A model generated the notes under the pieces. It was not told the origin of the DNA. It saw only the letters and a list, made by a program, of their open reading frames with translations, and did not search any database. Of a stretch of 64,000 nucleotides of DNA, positions 36,396 through 47,965 are shown one piece after another. The position numbers were made by a program, and so were the translations under genes. How positions within the stretch are numbered: position 1 is the stretch's first letter; every line of letters starts with the position of its first letter. Source of the DNA: Tachypleus tridentatus (lineage: Eukaryota; Arthropoda; Merostomata; Xiphosura; Limulidae); the NCBI RefSeq assembly GCF_004210375.1, contig NC_134834.1, positions 161,281,290 through 161,345,289 of the forward strand, in the 5' to 3' direction.

Positions 36396-36840
36396 CAAGG
36401 TCATGAAAAGGGTTACAAAAGCCTTATTAGAGAGATGAGAAATATGATTGTTATCTACAGTCTGGTGCTGCCATAGTAGTGAGGAAGCAATGGCAGATGT
36501 GAACATTATCATGCACAAAGTTTCCAAGACAGGAAATAAGTCTGAATTTTGATGTGGTATCCATTTCAAAAGTATGTATGGATACAAGTAAGAAGGCTGC
36601 TGAGTTACTGACTTTATCTACAACCAATGAACAAATGGTTGTGGTTCTCGTCTTGAGAATTGCAAAACAATCAAGGAAAAAAAAAAACACACCTAAGTGT
36701 CAGTCTCTACTTGCAGATAGTTGTGTACACTACTTAGAAGATCATAAGAATGCAAGAAATTGAGGCAGTTATGCAGTTTTATTCTCATAAGCATCTTTAC
36801 TAGAAAATAATCTCACTAAATATTTGTGTTATTGGTGTTT
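36396..36840. other. No gene recognised
   Basis: Short open frames on both strands without domains. Confidence 0.4.
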
Positions 36841-37365
36841 GTTGAACGGAAACTTCGTGTGTCTTCGTGGACTTCACTCTTAACAATACGCAGACTTCAC
36901 GAGAAGTTGAACGGAAACTTCGTGTGTCTTCGTTGACTTCACTCTTAACAATACGCAGACTTCACGAGAAGTTGAATGGAAGCTCCGATGTATTTTGTTG
37001 ACTCCACAATACGCAGACTTCACGAGAAATTGAACGGAAACTCCACTGTCTTTTGTTGACTTCACAATACGCAGACTTCACGAGAAGTTGAACGGAAACT
37101 TCGTGTGTCTTCGTTGACTTCACTCTTCACAATACGCAGACCCACGAGAAGTTGAACGGAAACTCCGCTGTCGTTTATTGACTTCACAATACGTAGACTC
37201 ACGAGAAGTTGAACGGAAACTCCGCTGTCTTTTGTTGACCCCACAATACGCAGACTTCACGAGAAGTTGAACGGAAACTTCGTGTGTCTTTTGTTGACAT
37301 CACAATACGCAGACTTCACGAGAAGTTGAACGGAAACTTCGTGTGTCTTCGTTGACTTTCTGGTG
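36841..37365. repeat. 57-65-bp minisatellite, about 9 copies
   Basis: Units begin GTTGAACGGAAACTTCGTGT or GTTGAACGGAAACTCCGCTG and end near ACAATACGCAGACTTCACGA. Starts are near 36,841, 36,906, 36,971, 37,029, 37,087, 37,151, 37,208, 37,266 and 37,325. Two unit lengths (about 65 and 58) reflect presence or absence of a 'ctctta/ttca' segment. The minus strand stays open for stretches, by periodicity alone. Confidence 0.95.
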
Positions 37366-37469
37366 CTAACAAAACTTGTTAGACTACTATTCGAACTCAG
37401 ACTGTAAAATCCATTATCAACACGTTTACATTTTGTATTTACATCTGTGGTAATATCGTGGATAATTCT

Positions 37470-37695
37470 TTAACACGGTTCATCATTAGATAGCTTATCA
37501 AGTTAATCTTTAGTTCGGTTCATCATTAGAATGCCCTTCAAGTGAATGTTTAGTACTGTTCATCATTAGACAGCCCTTTAAGTGGATCTTTAGTACTGTT
37601 CATTATTAGACAGCCCTTCAAGTGGATCTTTAGTACTGTTCATTATTAGACAGCCCTTCAAGTGGATCTTTAGTACTGTTCATCATCAGACAGCC
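37470..37695. repeat. 40-bp minisatellite, about 5-6 copies
   Basis: Exact 40-base spacing of AGTGGATCTTTAGTACTGTT at 37,581, 37,621 and 37,661. Copies further left are more diverged. Confidence 0.95.
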
Positions 37696-38010
37696 CTTGC
37701 TTTGCGCGAAGTTCAAACCAAACCAAAAAGGAAAAACGAATGATATGTGAGTAACACTAAGTATCATTAAACATGTGTCATCTAGTGTCATACTGTATAG
37801 AAACCACCAAAGAAGATCATGTATATGATTATTGTTACACATTTATAAAACAAATGTTTCTTTGATTTACATTTGTTCCTGAAATCCCTGTTTCACTTAC
37901 CGTAGTTTAATCATTGTAAAACACATACTGTGTGAATTGTCAGTTCATTGTTGTTACAATGGTTCATCTACACTGGAACTGAAATTTTCAACCTGAACTG
38001 CACCATATTC
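37696..38010. other. No gene recognised
   Basis: Spacer between a minisatellite and a SINE. Confidence 0.4.
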
Positions 38011-38210
38011 GTTTGTTTACTTTTGAATTTCGCGCAAAGCTGCACGAGGGTTATCTGCTCTAGCCGCCCCTAATTTAGCAGTTTAAGAATAGAGGGAAGG
38101 CAGTTAGTCATCACCACCGACCGCCTACTCTTGGATTACTCTTTTACCAACGAATAATGAGATTGACCGCCACTGTATAACTAGCCCCACGGCTGAAAGG
38201 GCGAGCACGT
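38011..38210 (-). repeat. SINE, head replaced by a minisatellite
   Basis: Tail and body in reverse orientation (gaatttcgcgcaaagctgca...cggctgaaagggcgagca). The tRNA head expected next is absent and the 38-bp array begins instead. Confidence 0.9.
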
Positions 38211-38510
38211 AACTTTACAATCCGTGGGGGCGTTATAATGTGACACGTACAACCCGTGGGGGATTTATAATATGACACGTAACTTTACAATCCGTGGGGC
38301 CGTTATAATGTGACACGTAACTTTACAATCCTTGTGGGCGTTATAATGGACACGTAACTTTATAATCCGTGGGGCCGTTATAATGTGACACGTAACCTTA
38401 CAATCCGTGGGGCCGTTATAATGTGACATGTAACTTTACAATCCGTGGGAGCGTTATAATGTGATACGTAACTTTACAATCCGTGGGAGCGTTATAATGT
38501 GACTTCACAA
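38211..38510. repeat. 38-bp minisatellite containing inverted SINE sequence, about 8 copies
   Basis: Each unit has CACGTAACTTTACAATCCGT followed by gggggcgttataatgtga. The second half equals the SINE body in the forward orientation, although the adjoining SINE is reversed. Units differ by single bases and one short deletion. Confidence 0.95.
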
Positions 38511-39050
38511 TCCATTAGCAAGTGAATTATCTTGATTTTAAATTGCTAGCACACGTGCACCATGACGTGTTCCGCACGCTTTGTTACGGATATAAAGTAG
38601 ATTGAAGTCTTTTTTTTTTTTTTATATACAAGAGGTCCATTAAATTTGTCTGGAGGGCTGACCCGAATATAACACTTCTTCCTCTCGATCTGTTTCCGAC
38701 TTGTTTAATGATTTGAACATGTTTTATGTAAGACTGCTCCGTTGTACCTTCTAGGACAGCAGCTGCAAGATATATATATTCAGCGTATATACATATTATA
38801 TTTCTTACTTGAGGAACTTAGTCACACCGTTACACATGAACAGCATAAGACAAAAACAACGCTTTTCTGGTTTGTTAGAACACTAATAAATAATACAACA
38901 TGTATAGGGACTTTTTACTACAGTCACTACCATGTTTACTTAAACGGATAAAATAAATTAGAATACAATGAGTAGGCAGAATATTTCTGAGATAAACTGG
39001 ATGTAAAACAAAATACGATAGACTTGATTTTTCGTAGTTATTCAACGACT
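38511..39050. other. No gene recognised
   Basis: AT-rich spacer with a T-run near 38,611; open frame on the plus strand at 38,742 has no domain. Confidence 0.4.
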
Positions 39051-39303
39051 TTTTTTTTAATTTCGCGCAAAGCTACACGAGGGTTATCTACGCAAGCCGT
39101 CCCTAATTTAGCAGTGTAAGACTAGATGGAAGGCAGCTAGTCATCACCACCTACCACTAACTCTTGGACTACTCTTTTACCAACGTCACAGTATAACGTT
39201 CTCACGGCTGAAAGGGCGAGCATGTTTGGCGCGACGGGGATTCGAACCCGCGACCCTCAGATTACGAGTCGAATGCCTTAACCCATTTGGCCATGTCGGG
39301 CCC
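39051..39303 (-). repeat. SINE, near full length
   Basis: Tail, body and head all present (ggggattcgaacccgcgacc, gccatgtcgggcc). The 3' tail is a T-run on this strand. Confidence 0.92.
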
Positions 39304-39309
39304 TTGAGT

Positions 39310-39413
39310 GTTTACAATTAAACACAAAGCTACACAATGGGCTATCTGTGCTCTGATCACCATGGGTATCGAAACCCGGTTTTTACTGGTGTGCCTCTGG
39401 AGGACCAAAAATT
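39310..39413 (-). repeat. Second tRNA-like repeat family
   Basis: Contains 'aaacacaaagctacacaatgg', 'gctatctgtgctctg' and 'gtatcgaaacccgg', a B-box-like segment in reverse. Related copies lie at 48,428, 48,728, 60,432 and 61,795. Confidence 0.75.
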
Positions 39414-39540
39414 TTGAGATGAGAAAGAAAATTATTTCCCTATTCCTTTTTTATTATTATTTCCAGAAACAGTAACAGCTTTCCGATAAGTGACATGCGC
39501 ATTGACAACAGACGGACACATGACTAACTGTTAGAATTAC

Positions 39541-39792
39541 TGTGTGTTTGTTTTTTTAAATTTTGCGTAAAGCTACATAAGGACTATCTGCGCTAACCGT
39601 CCCTCATTTAGCAGAGGGAAGGCAGCTGGTCATTACCACCCACCGCCAACTTCTGGATTACTCTTTAAACAAATAATAGTGAGATTGGCTGTGACGTTAT
39701 ATAGACCCATGGCTGAAAGAGTGAACGTGTTGGGTGTTACGAGGATTCGAACCCGCAGCCCATAGATTACGAGTCGAGCGCCCTAACCATGC
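39541..39792 (-). repeat. SINE, worn, with internal deletion
   Basis: Tail to head in reverse. About 15 bases of the body around 'gtgtaagactag' are missing. Confidence 0.88.
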
Positions 39793-40412
39793 ACGAAGTT
39801 CGAAACAAACAAATTTGTATTACATACACACCTAATATATAGTTGGATTTTACGGTCGAGAAACTTTTAGAAAGTTAGAATACAGGCGGGATATTCGCGA
39901 TACACATTTAACAATGTAAGTTACATGCATTTCCAAATATATATTAAACCGAAAGAAACGTAAATACTCAAATAAATATATAATATTAAATCCGTTACAG
40001 TATTTATCAAATTACGTCGTACAATCTAAAACTTACGCTTTCAACGGCTAAATAGAAAGAAACACCAAAACCCGATAGGCCTAAGTTTTACTACTGAAAC
40101 TTTACCATAAAGTTTAAAACCTGAAAATTAATTTCATTGACTAAGATTAATGTCAATACGTTTGGAAAAAGAAAAGAAAAAATATACAATAAAACTGAAA
40201 TAGTTCACAAAAATCTAATAAAAACATACGAATTGTGATCACTCATGTTTTTGAAAACTTGCCAAGAACTTAGAAATATCTACGTGAAGCTAAGTATATA
40301 CTCGTACCTACACTAAAACGTAAAATGATAAAGACAAATTGGTGTCAAACCAGCCCCCGTGATCGTTGGGAGTAATACATACATATTTAAGTCAACAATA
40401 TTAGGTGATAGT
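39793..40412. other. No gene recognised
   Basis: AT-rich spacer. Confidence 0.4.
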
Positions 40413-40657
40413 GGCCCGGCATGACCAGGTGGTTAAGGCACTCGACTCGTAATCTGAGGATCGCGGGTTCGAATCCCTGTCACACCAAACATGCTCGCCC
40501 TTTCAGCCATAGGGGCGTTATAATGTGACAGTCAATCCCACTATTTGTTGGGAAAAGAGTAGCCCAAGAGTTGGCGGTGGGTGATGATGACTAGCTGGGA
40601 CGGCTAGCGCGGATAACCCTCGTGTAGCTTTGCGCGAAATTCAAAACAAACCAAACC
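40413..40657 (+). repeat. SINE with internal deletion
   Basis: Well-kept head (GGCCCGGCATGACCAGGTGG) and tail (gcgcgaaattcaaaacaaac). About 30 bases between 'actagctg' and 'ggacggctag' are missing. Flanks aggtgatagt and aggttatggt may be a mutated target duplication. Confidence 0.92.
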
Positions 40658-40724
40658 AGGTTATGGTCGTGTCGCTAAGCGATGCAGACTAGCGGAGTGT
40701 AACAATACAACTGGCTTTTACATA

Positions 40725-40930
40725 TTGTGGTTGGGGTAACAATAGAACTTAAACATTAGTTAGATGGTACTACAAATAACTTCAGAACAGGTCAGATAGC
40801 GTTAATATTAACTTAACAACTAGTCACATGGTACCACCAATAACTTAACAATTAGTTAGATAGTACTACTAATAACTTTGCAACTTTTCAGATAGTAGTA
40901 TCAATAACTTAATAATTAATCGAGTGGATA
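40725..40930. repeat. Irregular tandem repeat
   Basis: Diverged copies of 'taacttaacaattagttag' and 'atggtactaccaataact'. Period is about 45-55 bases. Confidence 0.6.
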
Positions 40931-41174
40931 GAGAGATAAGCAGACTGACAGACGCAGGTGAATATAGATAGACAGAATCAGGACTGAAATAGATCACTGA
41001 CATACCGGTTTAGTTATATATTTATAACACTAGTGAAAGACGTCTATCTCTCTATGGCTTTGGAACGTAACAAATACGAGAAGCGGTATGTATGTTTCTA
41101 AAGTAGGACTAGGAATAGACAGGATATAATAAAACTGTTCACTAATTAAACCAGCTGAGCTGCAACATTAGTTC

Positions 41175-41835
41175 TTTCAAACTTGATTACCTTAGTTCTA
41201 CTTCACAAGTGGATTTAAATCACTTATCAGTTGTAACAAACTTCATTACCTCAGTTCTACTTCACAAGTTGATTTAAATCACTTATCAGTTGTAACAAAC
41301 TTGATTACCTCAGTTCTACTTCACAAGTTGATTTAAATCATTCATCAGTTGTAACAAACTTGATTACCTCAGTTCTACTTCACAAGTTGATTTAAATCAC
41401 TCATCAGTTGTAACAAACTTCATTACCTCAGTTCTACTTCACAAGTTGATTTAAATCACTTATCAGTTGTAATAAACTTGATTACCTCAGTTCTACTTCA
41501 CAAGTTGATTTAAATCACTCATCAGTTGTAACAAACTTCATTACCTCAGTTCTACTTCACAAGTTGATTTAAATCACTCATCAGTTGTAACAAACTTCAT
41601 TACCTCAGTTCTACTTCACAAGTTGATTTAAATCACTTATCAGTTGTAATAAACTTCATTACCTCAGTTCTACTTCACAAGTTGATTTAAATCACTCATC
41701 AGTTGTAACAAACTTCATTACCTTAGTTCTACTTCACAAGTTGATTTAAATCACTTATCAGTTGTAATAAACTTGATTACCTCAGTTCTACTTCACAAGT
41801 TGATTTAAATCACTTGTAAGTTGTATCAAACTTAG
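41175..41835. repeat. 59-bp minisatellite, about 11 copies
   Basis: Highly uniform units built from 'gattacctcagttctacttc', 'acaagttgatttaaatcac' and 'tcatcagttgtaacaaact'. Variation is mostly G/C at one site (cttGatt/cttCatt) and t/c in cacTtat/cacTcat. Confidence 0.97.
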
Positions 41836-41934
41836 TTATGTCAGTTTTTCTTGGTAGGTTGAATTAAATGGCTTGTCAGCAGTATCAAAACTCATCAATA
41901 TTTCTGAGTTTACATCGAAAGTAGGAAAAACAAG

Positions 41935-42425
41935 TATTACTTCTACTGGCATTGAGAGTTTGTCCTGTCTGGATGTTCTATACTTGTATAGTGTACACTA
42001 TACAAGTATTACTTCTACTGGCATTGAGAGTTTGTCCTGTCTGCATGTTCTATACTTGTATAGTGTACACTATACAAGTATTACTTCTACTGGTATTGAG
42101 AGGTTGTTTGTCCTGTCTAGATGTTCTATATTTGTATAGTGTACACTATACAAGTATTACTTCTACTGGCATTGAGAGTTTGTTTGTCCTGTCTAGATGT
42201 TCTATACTTGTATAGTGTATTACTTCTACTGGCATTGAGAGTTTGGTTGTCCTGTCTAGATGTTCTATACTTGTATAGTGTATTACTTCTACTGGCATTG
42301 AGAGTTTGCTTGTCCTGTCTAGATGTTCTATACTTGTATAGTGTACACTATACAAGTATTACTTCTACTGGCATTGAGAGTTTGTTTGTCCTGTCTAGAT
42401 GTTCTGTACTTGTATAGTGTACACG
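41935..42425. repeat. 63-76-bp minisatellite with a 30-bp palindrome per unit
   Basis: Seven units. The half-site ATACTTGTATAGTGT followed by its exact reverse complement forms a perfect 30-bp palindrome at 41,980-42,009, 42,052-42,081 and 42,330-42,359, and a one-mismatch version at 42,128-42,157. Two units (from about 42,204 and 42,267) lack the 13 bases of the right arm. Frames stay open on both strands because of the repeat and are not taken as genes. Confidence 0.97.
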
Positions 42426-43424
42426 TAAGCTCTTGTTCTCGAACGAACTCAAGTTTAGTCGTTCATCGGTATGATTGACAGTTTTTAAGCCTAAAATACG
42501 TGTTCGATTCTCGTTGTAGGCACACCTCCTATATTTAGTTGTGTAGCCTTGTACTCAAGAATCATTAAACAAAATGTTAAGTGAATATTATCACAGTATT
42601 CATTATTACTTTACTGAATGTTTAATATAGAGTTTAAGAATTCAATATGTTTATACTTAAAATATGGTATACACTGAAGAAGAGGTAGTGGATAATGTAG
42701 CGGTGGTATGGTTACTTCCTGTTATCCAATTTCAACATCCAGCTCTTGATATCAACCCACAGTGTGTTTCACGTTATTAATTAATTAACGGTCATAAGTC
42801 GTAGAAGTTGAAAGATCACGGGTCAAAGTAGGAAATACGTACAACTCAAATAATTGTTGTTCATATCAACTTTATGGTGGCTGTTGGAGATGAAACGTAA
42901 GGTGTGTTTGTGCATTACTGCAATAACGTAGTCTGTTTTTCATTACTTTCCTCCATAGAGAGTTTCAGAGCACTTTCTAAGAAACATAAAACGTTTCTGT
43001 GTCCCTTCCCACGTGGTGTCTGTTGCGTTAGAGGATATTTAATAATTTTTTGTTTTTGATTTCGTATAAGAATGTGGCGCCATCTATGGATAAAGTTAAC
43101 ACTCCTCAAAGATAATAAATGTCCAATAACAGCAGTAATTGGAATGCAGGGGGTTATGAGACCCTATCAACATGTCCCTTGTTCGAACTCATCATCCCAC
43201 AAAGTGTGAATGAGAGTAGCCCAGCGACCTAGGAGTAGTTAGATAACGGACAGACAAGAAGACATATAGAATTTGTTTCTGCTTTATATAGAAAGTTTGC
43301 AAGAAGTTATTTATCTTTAACTTATTCTAATTTATATTATATTAGGTGACTTTATTTTTCCAGAGATCATCAGGGGGTTTGGGTATTTCCAATAATGTGT
43401 TTAAATCTATTTATTATCTTTGTT
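42426..43424. other. No gene recognised
   Basis: A short stretch at 42,465-42,560 (cgtgttcgattctcgttgt... gtagccttgtactcaag) resembles the second tRNA-like repeat. The remainder is unassigned. Confidence 0.4.
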
Positions 43425-43687
43425 TTTGAATTTCGCGCAAAGCTATACGAGGGCTATCTGCGCTAGCCGTCCTTAATTTAGCAGTGTAAGACTAGAGGAA
43501 GGGTAGCTAGTCATCACCACTTACTGCTAACTCTTGAACTACTCTTTTACCAACGAATAGTTGGATTGATTGTCACATTCGAACACTCACGGCTTAGAGG
43601 TCGAGCATGCTTGGTGTTATAGGGATTCGAACCTGCGACCTTTAGATTACGAGTCGAGTGCCTTAACCACTTCGCCATGCTAGGCAG
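43425..43687 (-). repeat. SINE, near full length
   Basis: Tail (tttgaatttcgcgcaaagc) through head (agggattcgaacctgcgacc, cgccatgctaggc) in reverse. Confidence 0.92.
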
Positions 43688-44054
43688 CCGGGTCACATGA
43701 GTGGTTATCTCATTACAAGTGCTTGTACTATTTTTCCAACGTTTGCTGCACCATCTAATTTTTGTTACTTCCATAAAAATACACAATTAACTGAGGATAA
43801 TAAGTTTTGTGTACGTGCTTCATGTTCCTGTGAACTGTAGGGTATGCAGATAGTACTAAAATTCAGTACTTAACTTTAAGTTCAAAAATATATAAAACAT
43901 CCCATTTAGATCTACAGGAGGGTCCATCATGAAATCTATTCAAATAAATTTTTACACACGTATAGGATCAGCTACTTGAAAGCCCTAGTTTGTGTTTTAT
44001 AATTAACCAACTCTTTAAATTTACTATATTACGTGTTTTAACAGTCAAAAGTGG

Positions 44055-44326
44055 TTATTCAAAACTTAATTTAAAATCTAAATTTGCTGACAGATAACAA
44101 CGCCCTCTACAGACAATGTATACTTGATATTTCAGAGACCACCATATATTTGCTATACATGTGTGCATATATAGTACTATATATATATATATATACACAC
44201 ATTCATGTGTATGTGCTTTTCCCATTTTTATTTTTTTAGGGGAAGGGGTGATTTCGTCGTCATAGTATTCGTATCTCGTTGTTTGTCCAGATGGAGACAT
44301 TTGAAAATGCCTGGAATATTTCTGGA
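44055..44326 (-). CDS. Weak candidate exon, two open frames
   Basis: A possible acceptor (tgttagctatttccag) at about 44,327 leads into a frame reading KYSRHFQMSPSGQTTRYEYY followed by DDEITPSPKKIKMGK. It stays open through a TA microsatellite to 44,055. A second frame from the same acceptor is also open for about 30 codons. There is no donor or domain. It lies on the same strand as the candidate exon at 45,624-45,810 but downstream of that exon's stop, so it would be a separate or alternative end. Confidence 0.17.
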
Positions 44327-45623
44327 AATAGCTAACATCTACAGATGTTATCCCTCATGCTACTATGGTTAGCTGTGCTTGAATATGTTAAAAAAAGAAA
44401 ATTCATATAGGCACAAACATTTATAACCGTTTTATGAGTGCGTATATAATTTCAAAATGAAGGGTTCAATCCGGAAACGTCTATTTTGGCAATGAAAATG
44501 TAAAATAAAATCTGTTTTAAATTGTTACGAGTTTTTTACCGTAATATTTGTAATAATTGTGCTGGAAATTTTTTAAACATCATTTTATGGTGTATTTACA
44601 ATTACGTAATTATTGACTTTTGTTTTTTTCCTTTATGATTCAATTTATATTATTTTCGTATTTTGTAATAGGGTGCTATTCGTTCTAGTTTTGCTGGGAC
44701 AGTTCCAATGTTTGGTAGTTTGTCGCAGAGTCCCGATTTTTCTCGGGACACGCAGAGCGTCAGGGTTTTATGATAAGGGCTTCAAACTGTCAGTCACGTC
44801 GTACCACCCACGTAATAATTTACTTACTCATCATTGTAACATATAGTATCCAGGCTCCAAACTCTCTCGAAATGTTCAGTCCGTGCGTGGTGAGAAACCT
44901 AGGTCTGCACAGTTTTTCAGACACATTTAATACACTTTGAGATAGTGTAAAAAATTAAATGAGTTGAAATGAAATAAAAGATAAATTATTTTATATTTGT
45001 AAAAACCGTTCTGAAATTAGGGTCAAGGACTAGGTTGCCCCGATTTTTGGTTTGGAAATCTGATTGTCCTGCTTTATATATAAAAAAAAACTCTAAAAGG
45101 GGACATCTTTGTGACATATCTTCAAAAACTTTTAAAATATTATTTTGACTTTAAAATAAAAGCATTTTGAGACCAATGAATTACATTTTTTTAAGTTTGC
45201 AGCTAAAATTCCACTAGATTTTTGCTAAGAAAAGTAAATGATTTTTATTTTGATGCAAAAGGTATAAAAAAATACAGTTACAAGAACCTGCGAGTATTGT
45301 TACAAAACCCCGTTTGATTGACGTGCCATTATCAAATAACATACAAACATGTAGTCTTGATCTCTGTAATACTCTAACCTAGATGTGTCGGTAAACATAG
45401 ACCGTGAAAGTTGTGTCAAGCTAGGTTCTAGTTTCTCTACAGATATATTGTATTTTAGATTGTAGTTAGGTTCTTGTTTCTGTACAGATACATTTTAGTT
45501 AGCTTCTTACCCGAAGTAAGACAAAGTATTAAATGTATGTGATATTTTAACGGGATTCTTGGTCCAGTTTTATCATTAAACGTGGATTTGCGACTTTGAT
45601 AAGTATTACGCTTATTTTGTGCT
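44327..45623. other. No gene recognised; possible 3' UTR of the 45,624-45,810 exon
   Basis: An AATAAA on the minus strand (45,248-45,243) lies about 375 bases past the stop at 45,624. A small perfect hairpin, GTCCCGA with TCGGGAC, occurs at about 44,730-44,750 in reverse. Confidence 0.35.
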
Positions 45624-45810
45624 CTACGACAACTTTTTTAGTGCTATCTGCTCCATTGAAAAGTCGTTTTCTGGTATTTTGGTGTCTCCATATAAGTCTG
45701 TGACCTCTTTATATCTAGGTGGAGGATCCTGCTGTCCGTAGACGCTGTATCTGTTTAATTTATTTGGTTGTTTACAGTCAGACCGTCCACAGGAGAGCCC
45801 ACGAACATTC
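45624..45810 (-). CDS. Candidate C-terminal exon with a PPxY motif
   Basis: A pyrimidine-rich acceptor (tttatttccacttctataaaccctag) ends at 45,811. The frame, entered with one base of a split codon (phase 2), runs 61 codons to TAG at 45,624: NVRGLSCGRSDCKQPNKLNR, then YSVYGQQDPPPRYKEVTDLY, then a short acidic and basic tail. PPRY fits the PPxY consensus for WW-domain (Nedd4-type) ligases and is typical of cytoplasmic tails of membrane adaptors. The composition looks coding and unlike the AT-rich surroundings. No upstream exon or family is recognised, so the gene is unnamed. Confidence 0.42.
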
Positions 45811-46720
45811 CTAGGGTTTATAGAAGTGGAAATAAACACTTTAGTGTAAACCTTTGTTATTGTTAACAGTCTCTCTGTGACACGAGTTTTAGAAGTGCGA
45901 CACTTCAGAAGCTTAATCCATAACTAATTGTTGTGATTTATATGAAGGAAGACTAATAAACTGATTAGATGGGTTTGTGTCTCACAGTTTTCTGTCTCTA
46001 CATTATAACACTTTCTTCATTAGCTGATATATAAACATGTTTAAACCAGTTCTTAATTGTTTATGATGTTTACTTATAAAGCTGATTAGTTTAAATAATT
46101 TACCTTGATTTTTAACGCATTTTTGATGCTATTCCTGATTTTGATTTTTTAATTGTTTGAACTCGCACGAGAGAGATGAGCGTGCGGTGTCTCTTGCACG
46201 AGAGAGTTGAGCGTGCACTTTTATAGAAACAAACCTGCGTAAAGTACACCCGAAATCTCCAGTGCATCTGTAAATAAATAAAAACGACTCGAGAAAATAT
46301 TAATTACAAAAGATATACAGATGTTGCATGGTCAATGAAACGTTAGAAAGATAAGAATGTTTCTTGAAAGTTCTTACAACAATGAATAACGTGGTCGAAT
46401 CGTCGAATCAACTGGTTCTGTAGAGAAACCGTTCACCCCTGTTGTAGATGTTAGCTATACTGTTACAGTTTTAAACTGGGTTGTTGATCCATGGTATACT
46501 TCTTTATAAATACAGTTGTTCAGAGAGGCAACTTGTTAGAAATACAGTTGACCAAAGGTACAGTTTGTTAAGAAGAGAGTTTACCATTGGATAAGTTTGT
46601 TGATAAGACAGTTGACAAGTCAGACAGCTATTTCAAAATATGGTTGACATATAGGACAATTATTTAAAAAGGTTGTGACTTGTGGCGCAATTTTTATGAA
46701 GGCACATCATCCACGGAACA
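45811..46720. other. No gene recognised
   Basis: Includes a short direct duplication near 46,165-46,225 (GCACGAGAGAGWTGAGCGTG twice). Diverged fragments related to the next minisatellite appear from about 46,490. Confidence 0.4.
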
Positions 46721-47240
46721 ATTAATTAGGAAGGATGCTGAGCTGTGGGACAGTTCTTTATAAAGGTGGTTTCCATGTGAAGCAATTAATTAGGAAGGTT
46801 GCTGAGCTGTGGGACAGTTCTTTATAAAGGTGGTTTTCATGTGAAGCAATTAATTAGGAAGGTTGCTGAGCTGTGGGACAGTTCTTTATAAAAGTGGTTT
46901 TCATGTGAAGCAATTAATTAGGAAGGTTGCTGAGCTGTGGGACAGTTCTTTGTAAAGGTGGTTTTCATGTGAAGCAATTAATTAGGAAGGTTGCTGAGCT
47001 CTGGGACAGTTCTTTATAAAGGTGGTTTTCATGTGAAGCAATTAATTAGGAAGGTTGCTGAGCTGTGGGACAGTTCTTTGTAAAGGTGGTTTTCATGTGA
47101 AGCAATTAATTAGGAAGGTTGCTGAGCTGTGGGACAGTTCTTTGTAAAGGTGGTTTTCATGTGAAGCAATTAATTAGGAAGGTTGCTGAGCTGTGGGACA
47201 GTTTTTTTTATAAAGGTGGTTTTCATGTGAAGCAATTAAT
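46721..47240. repeat. 64-bp minisatellite, 8 copies
   Basis: Very uniform 64-base units with AATTAATTAGGAAGGTTGCT, gagctgtgggacagttcttt and ataaaggtggttttcatgtg. Differences are single bases (tAtaaagg/tGtaaagg), plus a T-run expansion in the last copy. Confidence 0.97.
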
Positions 47241-47672
47241 CTGACATCAAAACAATCATCAAATCATAAATAAAATCAAAATGTTCATTAACCAAACGAA
47301 ATCTTTATTTATTTATTGTATCTGATTGTCCATTCATCAACATGTTTTGGTAGTATTTATTTCCCTAAGTCACAGAATGAACTTTTTTTCTTTATTAACA
47401 CTTGAAGTTTTGTCGCTAGGAGAATTATTTTTCGATAAATTGCCGAGGTGTCTAACCTACTAGTGGCTCCATCTCTGCTGATACTCTTGAAGTAGTCTCT
47501 CAAGAATAATTTCGGGTTCTTCAGTAAGTTTATTTACTTTCAGGAAAACCTTATTTAAAGTCTCTGGAAGTGTAAAATAAAGTCACAACCTCCGTCTTCC
47601 GATTTTTGACATAAAGGCCTTTTATGAGTCCTAACGAATCCTATCTTACACCGGCTATGTGTAAGTTAGCGA
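47241..47672. other. No gene recognised
   Basis: Spacer between minisatellite and SINE. Confidence 0.4.
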
Positions 47673-47955
47673 GGGCCCGGCATGGCCTAGCGCGTAAGGC
47701 GTGCGACTCGTTATCCGAGGGTCGCGGGTTCGCATCCCCATCGCGCCAAACATGCTCGCCCTCCCAGCCGTGGGGGCGTTATAATGTGACGTTGGTAAAA
47801 ATGTTGGTATTCGTTGGTAAAAGAGTAGCCCAAGAGTTGGCGGTGGGTGGTGATGACTAGCTGCCTTCCCTCTAGTCTTACACTGCTAAATTAGGGACGG
47901 CTAGCACAGATAGCCCTCGAGTAGTTTTGTGCGAAATTCAAAAACAAACAAAAAA
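47673..47955 (+). repeat. Young SINE, 'CTAGCGCG' head, exact target duplication
   Basis: Full-length copy with a CAAACAAAAAAAA tail. The exact 10-bp duplication AAGTTAGCGA flanks it (47,663-47,672 and 47,956-47,965). A short duplicated 'gttggtaaaa' sits in the body. Confidence 0.96.
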
Positions 47956-47965
47956 AAGTTAGCGA

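Noticed and set aside
41873..42417. Overlapping long open frames on both strands
   Set aside because: They follow exactly the 63-76-bp tandem repeat and encode repeated peptides; no start context, splice sites or domain.
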